Positions 50,533-61,579 of a DNA stretch of 64,000 bases are shown here, one piece after another; within the stretch, counting starts at the first letter, position 1; each line of letters begins with the position of its first letter. The DNA is taken from NCBI RefSeq assembly GCF_000203815.1, contig NW_004457735.1, positions 1,736,001 to 1,800,000 of the forward strand, given 5' to 3'. This DNA is from Cavenderia fasciculata (taxonomy: Eukaryota > Evosea > Eumycetozoa > Acytosteliales > Cavenderiaceae). The notes under the pieces are model-generated. The model was not told where the DNA came from, did no database searches, and saw only the letters and a program-made list of their open reading frames with translations. The position numbers were made by a program, and so were the translations under genes.

Positions 50533-52976
50533 TTTTAGGAAATAAATATAGGCACACTACACTCTTTCATTCATTATTGATTATTACAAAACTTAAACTT
50601 TCACCATTCTTTGTTATGTTTGACTTAATGCAAACCACCTTAATAATTATTAAGAATAAACAAAAAGGATTGATCTTATTGAAATTCTAAAGAAAACAAA
50701 AATATAACGTCTGTTGACTCTATCTATCTATCTTTTCTTTTAATGAATTGATTGTGAGTGAGTGTTACTAAAAAAAGAGGGGCAGCACAAACTATGAGAG
50801 GTGGGGGGCACAAGACACTTGATGAAATAAAAACCCTGACCCGAGTAATTTTATATTAAAATGTTTTTATTATGGTAATTTGCCAATTTAGAAATAAAAG
50901 AATGATAAAAAGAGAGAGAGGAGAGGGCCCTACCCCATCTAATACTCATCATTGCATTAACATATTTTACACAAAATATATAAAAAAGAGTACTCTTTCT
51001 ATCTCTATCTATCTTTATCTTTCTACTCTCTCATTAATTAATTAATTTAATTTAGATTCATTATAATATAGGTAAGCACAAAAACAAAACAAACAAAAAG
51101 AAGAAAAAGAAGAAGAAGAAGCAGTTAGTTACATTTTCATTCTTTTCATCTATGTTTATTAATTTGTTGTGACAAGAGTAAAAGAAAGAAGAAGTTAGAT
51201 CTATAATTATACTGACATTTTGTTCACATGACCAAAGTGTAGATTTTTAGAATAGAATATTATTTTTGGTTTTTTTTTTAATTAATTTTCAAATAATTTT
51301 GTGAAAATTACCTCGACGTTATCGAGTTCGGCTAGCTGTAGGACTCGTATCCCTTTGTTTGTACATTGTTAACACTTTTGGTTCTTACATTACTTTTCAC
51401 ATCCTATCCATCCCTTTAAAGGTAAGAGTATATTATCTATCTGTCTATCTTTCCTATCTGTCTGTATGTCCTATCTCTTCTTTTCTTTTTATAATATATT
51501 CAGTCAAAATCAATAATACAAATAGTACACCAAAACAACAAAATAGTAGTAGAAGTAGTAACATCAACCAATTAGTCGATATATATTATAATTAATTAAT
51601 TAATTAGTTAGTCCCTAAAACTAAAGGGGATTATTGTCACAAAAAAGTGAGAAACCCGGGGTCACTGAAGGGTGTGAACAATTGTCTCATTGATTGGATT
51701 AATTAATTCCAATCACCAGTAAAAGCACCAGCAACAGTAGCAAGAAGGAGAGGAGAGGGGGTTAGGGTTATAAAATATAATATAATATATATATTGTCGA
51801 TATACATATATCGATCTCTATATACATATATATCTAAACAATATAGACTACTGACAGTTTGTTTGGTCGACAACACACACACACATACACAATTCAATTA
51901 ATGTGATATGATGAACATTCCAACACACGATACCACACACCACCAACCTTACCCATCCATCACTCACTCACTACCAACACCATTTCACACAATTTGTTTC
52001 ATCAGCACTATAAAAAACCCATCATTTTCAAACCAGCCAGACCCAACAATACTGTTATTGTTGCTGCTGACACACACAATTAACTATTATATGAAACTAA
52101 CCTATGATGACGATAATGAAGAGAATTGATTGATGATGGTGATGAGCACAGCCATGCATGGCGGCAACTACTACTACGGTGGTTGTTGAACAAAAAGTGA
52201 CCAGAGAGAGAGAGAGAAGAAAAGAAAAAAAAAGGAGGATAGTCGTAGAAATAGTGCTTCACAAGCTTTTATAATAATTACCCTTTTTAGTTCTTACACC
52301 GCAACGTTTTATTGAATCAAAGGGGAACTTTTTTGAATTTCAGCATTGCTCCTAGCTCATCAGAGTGTTGTTTGTTTAAATATATATATATATTCATCAT
52401 ATCTCTCTATTTATTTATTTATTTATTTATTTATTCGGAAACACATTGCCAAAAAAACTCTTTTATCCATCCTTCATCCATCAATCCATATATTGATTTA
52501 TTTATTTATTTAGTCTATTAACATCCCTCTTTGTATCCATCAATTAATAATAATAATAATAATAATAGTAGTAGGAGTTACTAATTTGAAAACACACCGA
52601 CAAATATTAATTTAAATATAACGACGCGATTAAAAAAAAACAAGTAAAAAAAGGAGAACATAGAATAATAATATTTTTAAACAAAAGAATCATCATCATC
52701 AATATTAAAAGAACTACAACAATAACTATAATAACTATTTATGAATCAACAAAACAGGAATAATAACAATAACAATAACAAAAGCAATAGCAAAAGCAAT
52801 AGCAATCAACTTTATCAATCAACTTTAAGTAGCAAACGAACACAACAACAAATACTATAATATACAACCCAAGGAATATATTATAATAGAGGATAAGATA
52901 TTCATCTTCTTATTCTTCTTTGGCCAATTTTAAAAACACGGCACATATAATCAAAAATACCTTTTCACGCTTCATT
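50533..52976. other. Gene-poor spacer (2.4 kb)
   Basis: AT-rich with GA, TATC and TTTA repeats. At 51359-51595 a frame with a splice-like GTAAG and CAG could encode a short Asn/Ser-rich tail (NNTNSTPKQQNSSRSSNINQ), but no start exon was found. From about 52520 to 52976 the A-rich sequence looks like the leader of the cyclin Y gene. No RNA gene was recognised. Confidence 0.45.
52411..52434. repeat. (TTTA)n repeat
   Basis: Six TTTA units upstream of the cyclin Y gene. Confidence 0.8.
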
Positions 52977-54638
52977 ATGGGGAATTGTTGTTCATACAAG
53001 AGAGGGAATGGTGATATAGAAAGCGCTGAAGATGCACAGAAAATATTGGAGGAGCTGACCAACTCGGCCCTGTCCCACCATCACCACCACCATCATCACC
53101 ACCACCACCATCACCATCACCACGGAGCCGCCAAGCGCCTCTCTTCCAACATGTCCAACGAAATGAAGCCACTACACCATCACCACAGCAGCGTCGTAGG
53201 CAACATTGAAACGAGTAACAAGAGACACTCGATCAAGAGCAAGATCACCATTGCCGAAGAAGACGAATACAACCGTATTGGAGGAACCACCACCACCAAC
53301 AACAGCACCACCGCAACCAATATTAGCAGTCTGTCGTTGAATAGTGCCGATACCACAACTACGGGCAGTAGTTCATCATCTTTAAATTACAAACCACAAC
53401 AACAACCAACAACAGCACCACCACTTCAACTCGAAGTCATCGATAGCTCTGAACAACAACATTTTTATCCAAAGACAACCGGATTTTCACATACTCATCA
53501 AAGACAACTTTCAACTGGTATGAAATCTAAATAATTAATAATATTTATTGAATCCATTATTAATATATTATTATTTTTCCAAACAATGTAGAAAAAGTAG
53601 GAGGAAGTTTCGGACCACAATTTAAAACTCCAATTACATCAATACCACAACACATGCGCATGGAGGGTTTCCAAAGAGCCAAACACAACTCTACCTCTTC
53701 TCTTTATATCAAGAGTACCCTTTCAACTCCCGACAATGACGAAATTTTAAGATGTATGTCATGTGCTCTCCTTTATCATATCGAACGTGGAACACATAAT
53801 CCTACACAAAAAACTTTTGATATATTTAGTGAAGAAAAATACCCAATTACCGTATGTATAAACATAAAGTTTAAATGTTCAAATAGTAGAACAAGATAGA
53901 ATTAATATATATTATTATTTTTCTAGAAAGGAAAAGTTGAAATCAAGACAATTCCATCTGTAGATATTATTTATAAGTTTGTACGAGATATTTTCAAGGC
54001 CGAAAGAGTATGTATACAATATGACAAACAAATATCTATTTTTTTTTAAGTTTCTCTTTATTAATTTAATTGTTTTTTTAGTTGGATTCAGAATGCGCCA
54101 TCATGTGTTTAGCCTATGTAGAAAGAATAATAGCATTGTCTGGAATCACCATTAATCCATCGGCTTGGAGAAGAATCGTTTTATCGGCATTGATTCTTGC
54201 CTCTAAAGTTTGGGAAGATCAATCGGTATGGAATGTAGATTTTCTCCCTGTCTTTGATAATCTGACAGCCACAGATTTAAATAATTTAGAAAGACAATTT
54301 TTATCTTTAATTCAATACAATGTTAGTCTAACTGCTTCTGTGTATGTATAAATAATAATAACAAAACAAATCTAAAACAATTTATAACATTTATTAACTT
54401 TATATTTTTCTTTTTTATTTTCTAATTTTTTAGATATGCTAAATATTATTTTGAACTACGAACATTTTCCAAATTGGATTCAAATCATTTCCCATTGAGA
54501 CCATTGGATAAAATTGGTGCCAAAAGATTAGAAGATCATTCACAGGCATCGGAAAGTAGAGTTAAAACATTCAAGAGAAGCGCCAGTGTCGATCAAATCA
54601 ATCCACCAGAGTTACACACTAGGGCCGTATTGAATTAA
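52977..54638 (+). CDS. Cyclin Y-like protein
   Basis: Membrane-anchored cyclin that in animals activates PCTAIRE/CDK14-type kinases. Exons 52977-53517, 53592-53851, 53927-54007, 54082-54341 and 54434-54638 give 448 residues. The start MGNCCSYKRG is a strong N-myristoylation plus palmitoylation signal, which supports this ATG. A run of 16 His (about 34-49) follows. The cyclin box (about 225-385) reads ILRCMSCALLYHIERGTHNP, VDIIYKFVRDIFKAERLDSE, CAIMCLAYVERIIALSGI, SAWRRIVLSALILASKVWED and QSVWNVDFLPVFDNLT, near-diagnostic of cyclin Y. The C-terminal KRSASVDQINPPEL matches the RSASADNL 14-3-3-type site of cyclin Y. Five exons with canonical borders are needed to assemble it. Confidence 0.95.
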
Positions 54639-55180
54639 ATCGATCAATGATAACAAACAACAAACAACAACAACAAAAATAGGATTCTCACAGTACACAC
54701 CCCACATGTTATATATATATAATTTAAAACAAAAGAAAAGAAAAAAAAAAATAATAGTAACCTACTTGCTATAATTGTTGTACTGGATAGTAGTAGGAGA
54801 AAGCGCGGCGGGTGATTCTTTTTGGGCACACAGAAACAGGTAGTTCAAATATTGTAATAAAGTATTTTAATTATAATTCATAGATTATTGAATTAAACAA
54901 ACAATCAAATTAAATATCAATCCATCAGATATTTAATTGTATTCTATTTTCCTCTTTATTTTTAAAAATAACCAAGAATGGGCACTAGTATTATCCATTT
55001 TTATTTATGATTCATTAGTTTGGTGATTCACCATCCATCCCCAAGGAAAGATTGTAAAAATTAATTAATTATTTTTATTTTTTTGACCCTTTTTTGCAAC
55101 TAGTTTATTGTGTATTAGTATTAGTTTTCCCTTTTCATCTTTTTATATACATATATATACAACTACAGTGTTAGACAACG
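54639..55180. other. Intergenic, no gene
   Basis: 3' flank of cyclin Y and promoter of syntaxin 5. AT-rich with a short GC-richer patch (GCGCGGCGGG) near 54803-54812 of unknown meaning. Confidence 0.5.
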
Positions 55181-56697
55181 ATGGTACATAAAGATCGTAC
55201 ATCAGAGTTTAACTCTTTTGCAGAGACGATAAGAAGGAAACAAGAACAAAGTGGACAATCACTTAAAAAGCATACACCATTTACACAACTTTCACAATTC
55301 TCTGTTACAGCTGCTCACATTAGTAAAGGAGTCTATGAAACATCTGAAAAGTTACATAAATTAACAAAATGTAAAGAATAAGAAGTGTAAAATATATATA
55401 TATATATATAAATATATATGTATACCTTATATGATATTGAAACAAATATCATATTGGGTTGTGTGATCTTCATCTTCATCATCAATGTATTAACCCTATA
55501 TCACTCTAAACTTATATAGTGGCAAAAAAGAATTCAATCTTTAATGATCCTTCAGCAGATATTGAACAATTGACATTTATCATTAAACAGGATATTCAAA
55601 ACTTAAATAGAGAGATTACACAATTATCACAGATTTCAAAGGGTTCAAAACAAAATAAGCAAACAGGAGAACACTCTGAAACGATTGTTGGCTTTTTAAA
55701 TCTTAAATTGGCAAATACTACTAAAGAGTTTAAAGATATATTGGAAGTTAGAACTGAAGTATGGAATATGATATGAAATGAAATGAATGGAAATGATGAT
55801 AATGATGATGATTTTGTTTATTGACCTATAAACTTTGATTGTATTATAATTATAGAATTTAAAGACACAACAAGAAAGAAAACAAAAATTCACTTATACA
55901 TATGGAACCAATAACAATGGTGGCGAAACTACCGGATTACTACAAGACACAGGTTCGTCGGGTTCATTAACATCACATGACACAAATCCAAAAACAAACG
56001 AAGTATTACGTCATCGTAATACTCATTCTAAATATGATGGTTGGAGATTATTTTGTTTCATATCTATATATATATATTTATCAACATCTATTCTATTCTA
56101 TCTATTTCTATCACAATCAATCAGTCACACAATCAATCAATCAATATCATTTTTAATTATTATTATTATTGTTTTGTTGTTGTTGTTGTTGTTGTTGAAT
56201 GGAATATTCTAAATTGAATCACCCTTTTTCCTCCACTTCACTTTATTCAACTTTACTATTATCACAATGAGAGATAGATTAAATTTACTGACCATCATAT
56301 TTATTTATATTTTATAGATAACAATAATGCATTAGATAAATACAATAATCAACAACAACAAGATGAAAGTAATTCAGAATATTCCATAACAATGCCATCA
56401 ATGTCAGTCCAACAATATGATCATTCACAATCTAGATTGCGGACAGCAGAAACGATATCATCTACCATCAATCAATTAGAAACCATTTTCCATCAATTAG
56501 CCAATTTAGTACAACAACAAGGTGAAGTTATCGAAAGAATCGATACCAACATTGACGACTCTTTAATGCATATCGACAGAGGTCACAGCTCTCTCATTAA
56601 AACACTTCAAGACCTTTCTTCCAACAGAGGACTTATTTTCAGAATATTTTTGGTTCTCATCGTTTTCATTGTCGTTTTTGTTGTATTCTTTGTATAA
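55181..56697 (+). CDS. syn5: Syntaxin 5 (Golgi Qa-SNARE)
   Basis: Tail-anchored SNARE of ER-Golgi fusion. Exons 55181-55370, 55520-55758, 55856-56039 and 56318-56697 give 330 residues. The N-terminal peptide KDRTSEFNSFAETIRRKQ matches the DRTxEF motif by which syntaxin 5 binds Sly1. The Habc-like helices follow (ISKGVYETSEKLHKLTKLAK). The SNARE helix (about 240-300) reads SRLRTAETISSTINQLETIF then HQLANLVQQQGEVIERIDTN with the central Gln, and the protein ends in a single hydrophobic anchor (IFRIFLVLIVFIVVFVVFFV). Intron 3 uses a weak donor (GTTGGA) and is 278 bases long. It works in the same transport step as TRAPPC3 elsewhere in the window. Confidence 0.94.
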
Positions 56698-56939
56698 CAG
56701 AATAAATACAATTAAAAATAACAATATTAATAATAATAATAATAAACAAATATTTGTATTTTACCTTTTTATAAATCAAAAAGATTAATAGTATCCATCC
56801 ATCCGTTGGAATTTTAACCTATTCGAAAATTGTTGAAATTCAAAAAAATCGGTTCGACTCTCAAAGTTTTATTGTTTTCTTTTTATTAATGAGATAGATT
56901 ACTAATTATTTATATATATACAAAGAGAGAGTGATAAAG

Positions 56940-59297
56940 ATGTCTCTTTCATCTTTACTACCACAACCAAAACAAAACTATAAACAAGAGGAAGATCATC
57001 CTTTGTTTCAAAAGACAACAATTAATAATAACAATAATAATAATAATAATGTTAGTAACAAAAAGAGTAATATAGTTGTACCACCATACGGTAATAGAAG
57101 AGGATATCAACCAAAGAATATACAAGACTTTGGAGATGGAGGAGCATTCCCAGAGATACATATGGCACAGTACCCGTTGAATATGGGTCGCAAGAAAGCT
57201 ACGACCAACGCGGGTGGCAACTTGTTGGCAGATGCAAAGAAATTGACGAGTAGAGATATAGTAACGGCAAAGGTCGATGAACAAGGGTTGATAAAGTACG
57301 ACAGTGTACTCGGTATTGACAAGAGCAAGATCGTGTACTCGCAATACAAAGATTTGATACCGACACAGTTTAGTCAGACCGAGTTGGAGAGACCGACCGA
57401 CGAAGACACTGAAGAGATCACCAACAAGACTAAAGAGGCACTTGAAAAGATCGTCAATCGCAAGATTGCTGTCGCGCAACCCAAAGGCTACGTGGAGAAG
57501 CAGGGTGCCATCAGCTATGTAAAATACACGCCCAGCTACCAAGCAGGCGCCACCGACGGTGAGAATCAATCGCGTGTTGTGCGTATGGTCGAGAAGGCAC
57601 AGGATCCACTCGAGCCACCAAAGTTCAAGATCAGAAAAGAGGCTCATCGTCCACGCTCTCCTCCACCACCAGTCATGCACTCGCCCGAGAGAAAGCTGTC
57701 AAAGGCAGAGTTGGACGAGTGGACCATCCCTCCATGCGTCTCGAATTGGGTCAACAATGGAGGTTTCACAATCGCATTGGACAAGCGTCTCATGGCCGAT
57801 GGACGTCATCTGCAACGACCAGAAATCAACGATAAATTTGCACATCTCTCACAGGCACTCTACATTGCAGAGAATCAGTCGAGAGAAGAAGTAACAGCTC
57901 GTGCCGAATTGGAAAAGAAGTTGGCTCAAAAGGACAAGGAAAGAAAACAAGATATGCTCAGAAAATTGGCTGAAGATGTTCGTAATGAACGTTCCTCTTA
58001 TGGTGGTGGTGGTGGTAGCAGTGCGTCTCGTCATTCTCAACAAGATGATCAAAGCGATGATGAATTGGAAAAGATTCAAATTAAAAGAGAAATTGAAGAA
58101 GAAGAAGAAGAAGATAGACGTCCTGTTGATCGTGATGATAGAAGAGATGATAGAGGAGGAAGAGACTATCGTGATGGTGGTGGTAGAGCAGACAATCATC
58201 ATAACAGAGAAGAGAACAGACATCATGATAGAGACCATCGTAGTGATGATCGTAGAAGAGATGATAGAGACCATCGTGACATTAGAAGAGATGACCATCG
58301 TAGTGATGATCGTAGAAGAGATGATAGAGACCACGATAGAAGAGACGATCATAGAGGAGGAAGAGATTACAACAATAGAGACAACAGAGACAATAGAGAC
58401 AATAGAGACAACTACATTAGAAGAGATGACCGCGATCATAGAGATAGAAGAGATGATACTCGTGGTGATAGAGATAGAAGAGATGACAGAGACCATCGTG
58501 GTGGTGACCGTAGAAGAGATGAAGAAGAACAACAAGATAGACATAGAACCAATAATAGTCGAAGACAAAAGGAAGAAAGTGATGATGAAGGATCTGGAGA
58601 TGAAAGTAAATTGACTGAAAAGGAAAAGAGAGATAGAGATAGAATTAGACTTGAAAAAAAGAGAGAAAGAGAAAGAGAATATCGTTTGGAAGCATCTGGA
58701 AAGAAATCCAAGATGACAAGAGACCAAGACAGAGATATCTCTGAAAAAATTGCACTTGGACAAATTACTGGTGTTCGTACCGAAGATTCACTCTTTGATC
58801 AACGTCTCTTTAATCAATCAGAGGGAATGTCGAGTGGATTCAATGGTGGTGATGATGAATCCTACAATGTATATGACAAACCTCTCTTTACCGATCGTGT
58901 TGCCAATTCAATCTATCGACCTCGTGGTGGTGCATCAATCGATGACGACGCTGAAGCATCGATAGAAGATACACTAAAGACTGCAAGATTCAAGCCACAC
59001 AAAGAATTTAGTGGTACCGATGCTTCCAAGGTCAGAAGTGGCCCAGTCATGTTTGAAGTTGAAAAGAAGAAACAAAAAGAAGATGATCCATTTGGTATGG
59101 ATGAATTCCTTTCACAAGCTAAAAAGGGTAAAAATAAACTAATTATAATAATAATCATTTTTTTGTTTAATACATATACATATAAATATCCATTAATCAT
59201 TATTAAGAAATTATTATTTTATTTAATTTTTATGATCAAAATCATTCGTCATTCGTTCGTTTCAGGTTTCAAAAAAAAAATGGTGTCTTTAGCATAG
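56940..59297 (+). CDS. snwA: SNW1/SKIP splicing factor and transcription coregulator
   Basis: Spliceosomal protein (Prp45/SKIP). I start at MSLSSLLPQPKQNY. Exon 1 is 56940-59127; exon 2 59266-59297 ends KKGFKKKMVSLA, giving 739 residues. The SNW core is intact: PPYGNRRGYQPKNIQDFGDG, AFPEIHMAQYPLNMGRKK, YVKYTPSYQAGATDGENQSR, PPPPVMHSPERKLSKAELDE and WTIPPCVSNWVNNGGFTIAL. Between about 375 and 545 lies an Arg/Asp-rich tract (RDDRDHRDIRRDDHRSDDRR and similar), not found in human SNW1. The conserved end DPFGMDEFLSQAKKG is present. The intron 59128-59265 is 138 bases and has no stop, so its retention would insert 46 residues. An alternative acceptor at 59340 would end the protein with RRTREFEE. 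Confidence 0.92.
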   Translation: MSLSSLLPQPKQNYKQEEDHPLFQKTTINNNNNNNNNVSNKKSNIVVPPYGNRRGYQPKNIQDFGDGGAFPEIHMAQYPLNMGRKKATTNAGGNLLADAKKLTSRDIVTAKVDEQGLIKYDSVLGIDKSKIVYSQYKDLIPTQFSQTELERPTDEDTEEITNKTKEALEKIVNRKIAVAQPKGYVEKQGAISYVKYTPSYQAGATDGENQSRVVRMVEKAQDPLEPPKFKIRKEAHRPRSPPPPVMHSPERKLSKAELDEWTIPPCVSNWVNNGGFTIALDKRLMADGRHLQRPEINDKFAHLSQALYIAENQSREEVTARAELEKKLAQKDKERKQDMLRKLAEDVRNERSSYGGGGGSSASRHSQQDDQSDDELEKIQIKREIEEEEEEDRRPVDRDDRRDDRGGRDYRDGGGRADNHHNREENRHHDRDHRSDDRRRDDRDHRDIRRDDHRSDDRRRDDRDHDRRDDHRGGRDYNNRDNRDNRDNRDNYIRRDDRDHRDRRDDTRGDRDRRDDRDHRGGDRRRDEEEQQDRHRTNNSRRQKEESDDEGSGDESKLTEKEKRDRDRIRLEKKREREREYRLEASGKKSKMTRDQDRDISEKIALGQITGVRTEDSLFDQRLFNQSEGMSSGFNGGDDESYNVYDKPLFTDRVANSIYRPRGGASIDDDAEASIEDTLKTARFKPHKEFSGTDASKVRSGPVMFEVEKKKQKEDDPFGMDEFLSQAKKGKNKLIIIIIIFLFNTYTYKYPLIIIKKLLFYLIFMIKIIRHSFVSGFKKKMVSLA

Positions 59298-59373
59298 TTT
59301 ATTTGATACTACTTCTGTCGTCATGTAGTGTAATGCAAAGAAAGGAGGACAAGAGAGTTTGAAGAGTAAAGAA

Positions 59374-60778
59374 ATGAAAACATCATCAACATGGTTAGCA
59401 TCATTACCCAATAAGTTTTATGCTGTTGCACCAATGGCAGATGTAACAGATTATTCATTTAGACAACTCATTGCTTTGAAATCAAAAGGTCATCTTTACA
59501 AGAACAGTAGTAATAGTACTACTCCTCCTCAATCAACACATATAAGTTGGACAGAGTTTGTTAATGTCAATGGGATGAATTATTATCCTGAAAGATTCAT
59601 TAAACAAGATTTAGCATTTCATGAAATTCAAAGGTATGAAGAATTGTAATCATTATTATAATTGATCGATACATTGTATATTAACTATGTGTGTATTATT
59701 TAGACCTATTGTAGCTCAATTATTTGGATGTGACCCTGAAGCATTTAAAAAGGCGGCCTCATTGGTAAAGGATTTGGGTTTTGATGCAGTTGATATTAAT
59801 ATGGGATGTCCTGTAAGAAAGGTATTGAAACAATCTGCTGGATCTGCATTGATTGTTCAACCAGACCTAGCAAGAGATATTATCATTGCAACAAGAGAAG
59901 GTGTAGATAATAGCATACCAGTATTTGTAAAGACTAGAATTGGATTTGAAGAGAATGAAATGGATCGTTGGATACCTCAATTGGTCGATGCACAACCAGA
60001 CGCTATTTCATTGCACTTGAGAACGAAAAAGGAGTTGTCAGACTGTCCAGCACATTGGGAATTGGTAGATAAATTCATATCAACTGTAGAAGATAGAGTT
60101 GGTGGTAGTGCATCAACCCTTAGGAGACCACTACTAATAGCCAATGGAGATATCGATTCAAGACATGAAGCAAAGGAGAAATTGGAATCCTACAAAAGAT
60201 TGAATGGTGTGATGGTTGGAAGAGGGTTGTACGGCAACCCATGGTTCTTTTGTGAAGATGATAAATACAACTTTGGAAGAGACCAACCTATACCATCTAT
60301 CAACTCTCAAGAGGCAGTAGACACCATCTATGAAGTATTCAAGACGCTGATTGAGTTTTCAATCATCCTGGAACAGAGACAGAAAAAGGTAGGTCCTTCA
60401 TTATCGGCACACATCCGGAGGTTATTGTCTCCCGTGAGCCGGCTCGGTATTGCAAATATCGCAGTTCTCAGGTCAACCATTATCGAGTGTCAAAACGTAG
60501 ACGATATTATCGCTCATGTCAACCTATTTTTGCACAATATCACGTTGAACAGCGATATTGTCAGACAGTCTGCTATCGATGTTAAAAAATCAAACAACCC
60601 AACAATTATTGATCATAGTGTTGGGCAACCTTCTAACAACAACAACAATACTACTTCTTCTAGCTTGTCGGTACAATTAAAAGATATTTTGTATGACAAG
60701 GAAAATATCAAACAAGGAATTGATGAACAAATTGTCAATATTCTCAATCATATGAGAGAGGAGAAGAAGGTTCTTTGA
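59374..60778 (+). CDS. tRNA-dihydrouridine synthase
   Basis: FMN enzyme that reduces uridines in tRNA D loops. Exons 59374-59633 and 59704-60778 give 444 residues. Motifs: FMN-binding start FYAVAPMADVTDYSFRQLIA, PIVAQLFGCDPEAFKKAA, the catalytic Cys in DINMGCPVRKVLKQSAGSAL, KTRIGFEENEMDRW, SLHLRTKKELS and the phosphate loop NGVMVGRGLYGNPWFF. The start is the ATG at 59374, only 76 bases after the snwA stop. The motif set is DusB/NifR3-like; the Dus class is not certain. The last about 60 residues (Asn/Ser run, then VQLKDILYDKENIKQGIDEQ) are extra. Confidence 0.92.
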
Positions 60779-61579
60779 GGACAGACAGAGGACAAAGAAT
60801 GATCTGTTCAAAAATACTCAATAACCAACTTTCACAATCATGATGACACTTGTATGGTACGATGTTCAATTAAAATAAATTGTAAATTATCATTAAAATG
60901 ATATCATTTAATATTATAATAGTGATGTGAACAACAAACATAAATGACTTTTTAAAAAGTATGAGGAGATCTCCTCCTCTACCTTATTCTTCTTTGTCCG
61001 CATATAATAATAATATCTGCCTTTATTGTGTGTGTGTGAATATGACAAGGTTTGTCTGTCTGTTCGTTTTTAAAAGAATCTTGTTTTCTTTGCAACAACA
61101 TGTTTGATTATTATCACACGTTAATGGTTAGGAGAAAAATCCAAACAGGTCAACAGCCAGATTTTTTGTGGGATGGCACCCACAAAAGTAGAAAAAATAT
61201 CGTCGAGGGCTTGAAATGAGGTCGCTCTCCCTCAATCAATCAAGCAATCACACACCAATAAAAACATTTATAGGGTGTCAACAACAACAACCACATCACA
61301 GAAACAACAACCACAAATCAACAACATTGTGTGATAGCTATAGATGTTGTAGAATTAACAAATAATAATAATAATAATAATAATCAAAAATAGAATAATA
61401 ATTTAATTATAGTAGCACACATAGATAGAGGGATTATCAAAAGTAGAAAGAGGAGGAAGAGGAAGAATAAGAAAAGTAGATTTGATATAAATAGAGCATA
61501 GATAAATTTAAGAACAATAAAGCATCAACAATAACAATAGGGAATAATAGAACAACAACAACAAGACAACAACAACATA
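60779..61579. other. Intergenic, 3' of Dus and leader of RasGEF
   Basis: A perfect 9-bp hairpin (TTTTGTGGG/CCCACAAAA, loop ATGGCA) sits at 61164-61187. The rest is AT-rich, with (AAT)n at about 61362-61385 and an A/C-rich leader from 61260. Confidence 0.5.

Noticed and set aside
51359-51595. Possible two-exon gene with an Asn/Ser-rich end
   Set aside because: The only in-phase first exon has a stop before any initiator, so no complete model is possible.
57849-58763. 304-codon frame antisense to snwA
   Set aside because: Mirror of the Arg/Asp-rich repeats; Ile/Ser/Val-rich with no domain, while the sense frame encodes a clear SNW1 protein.
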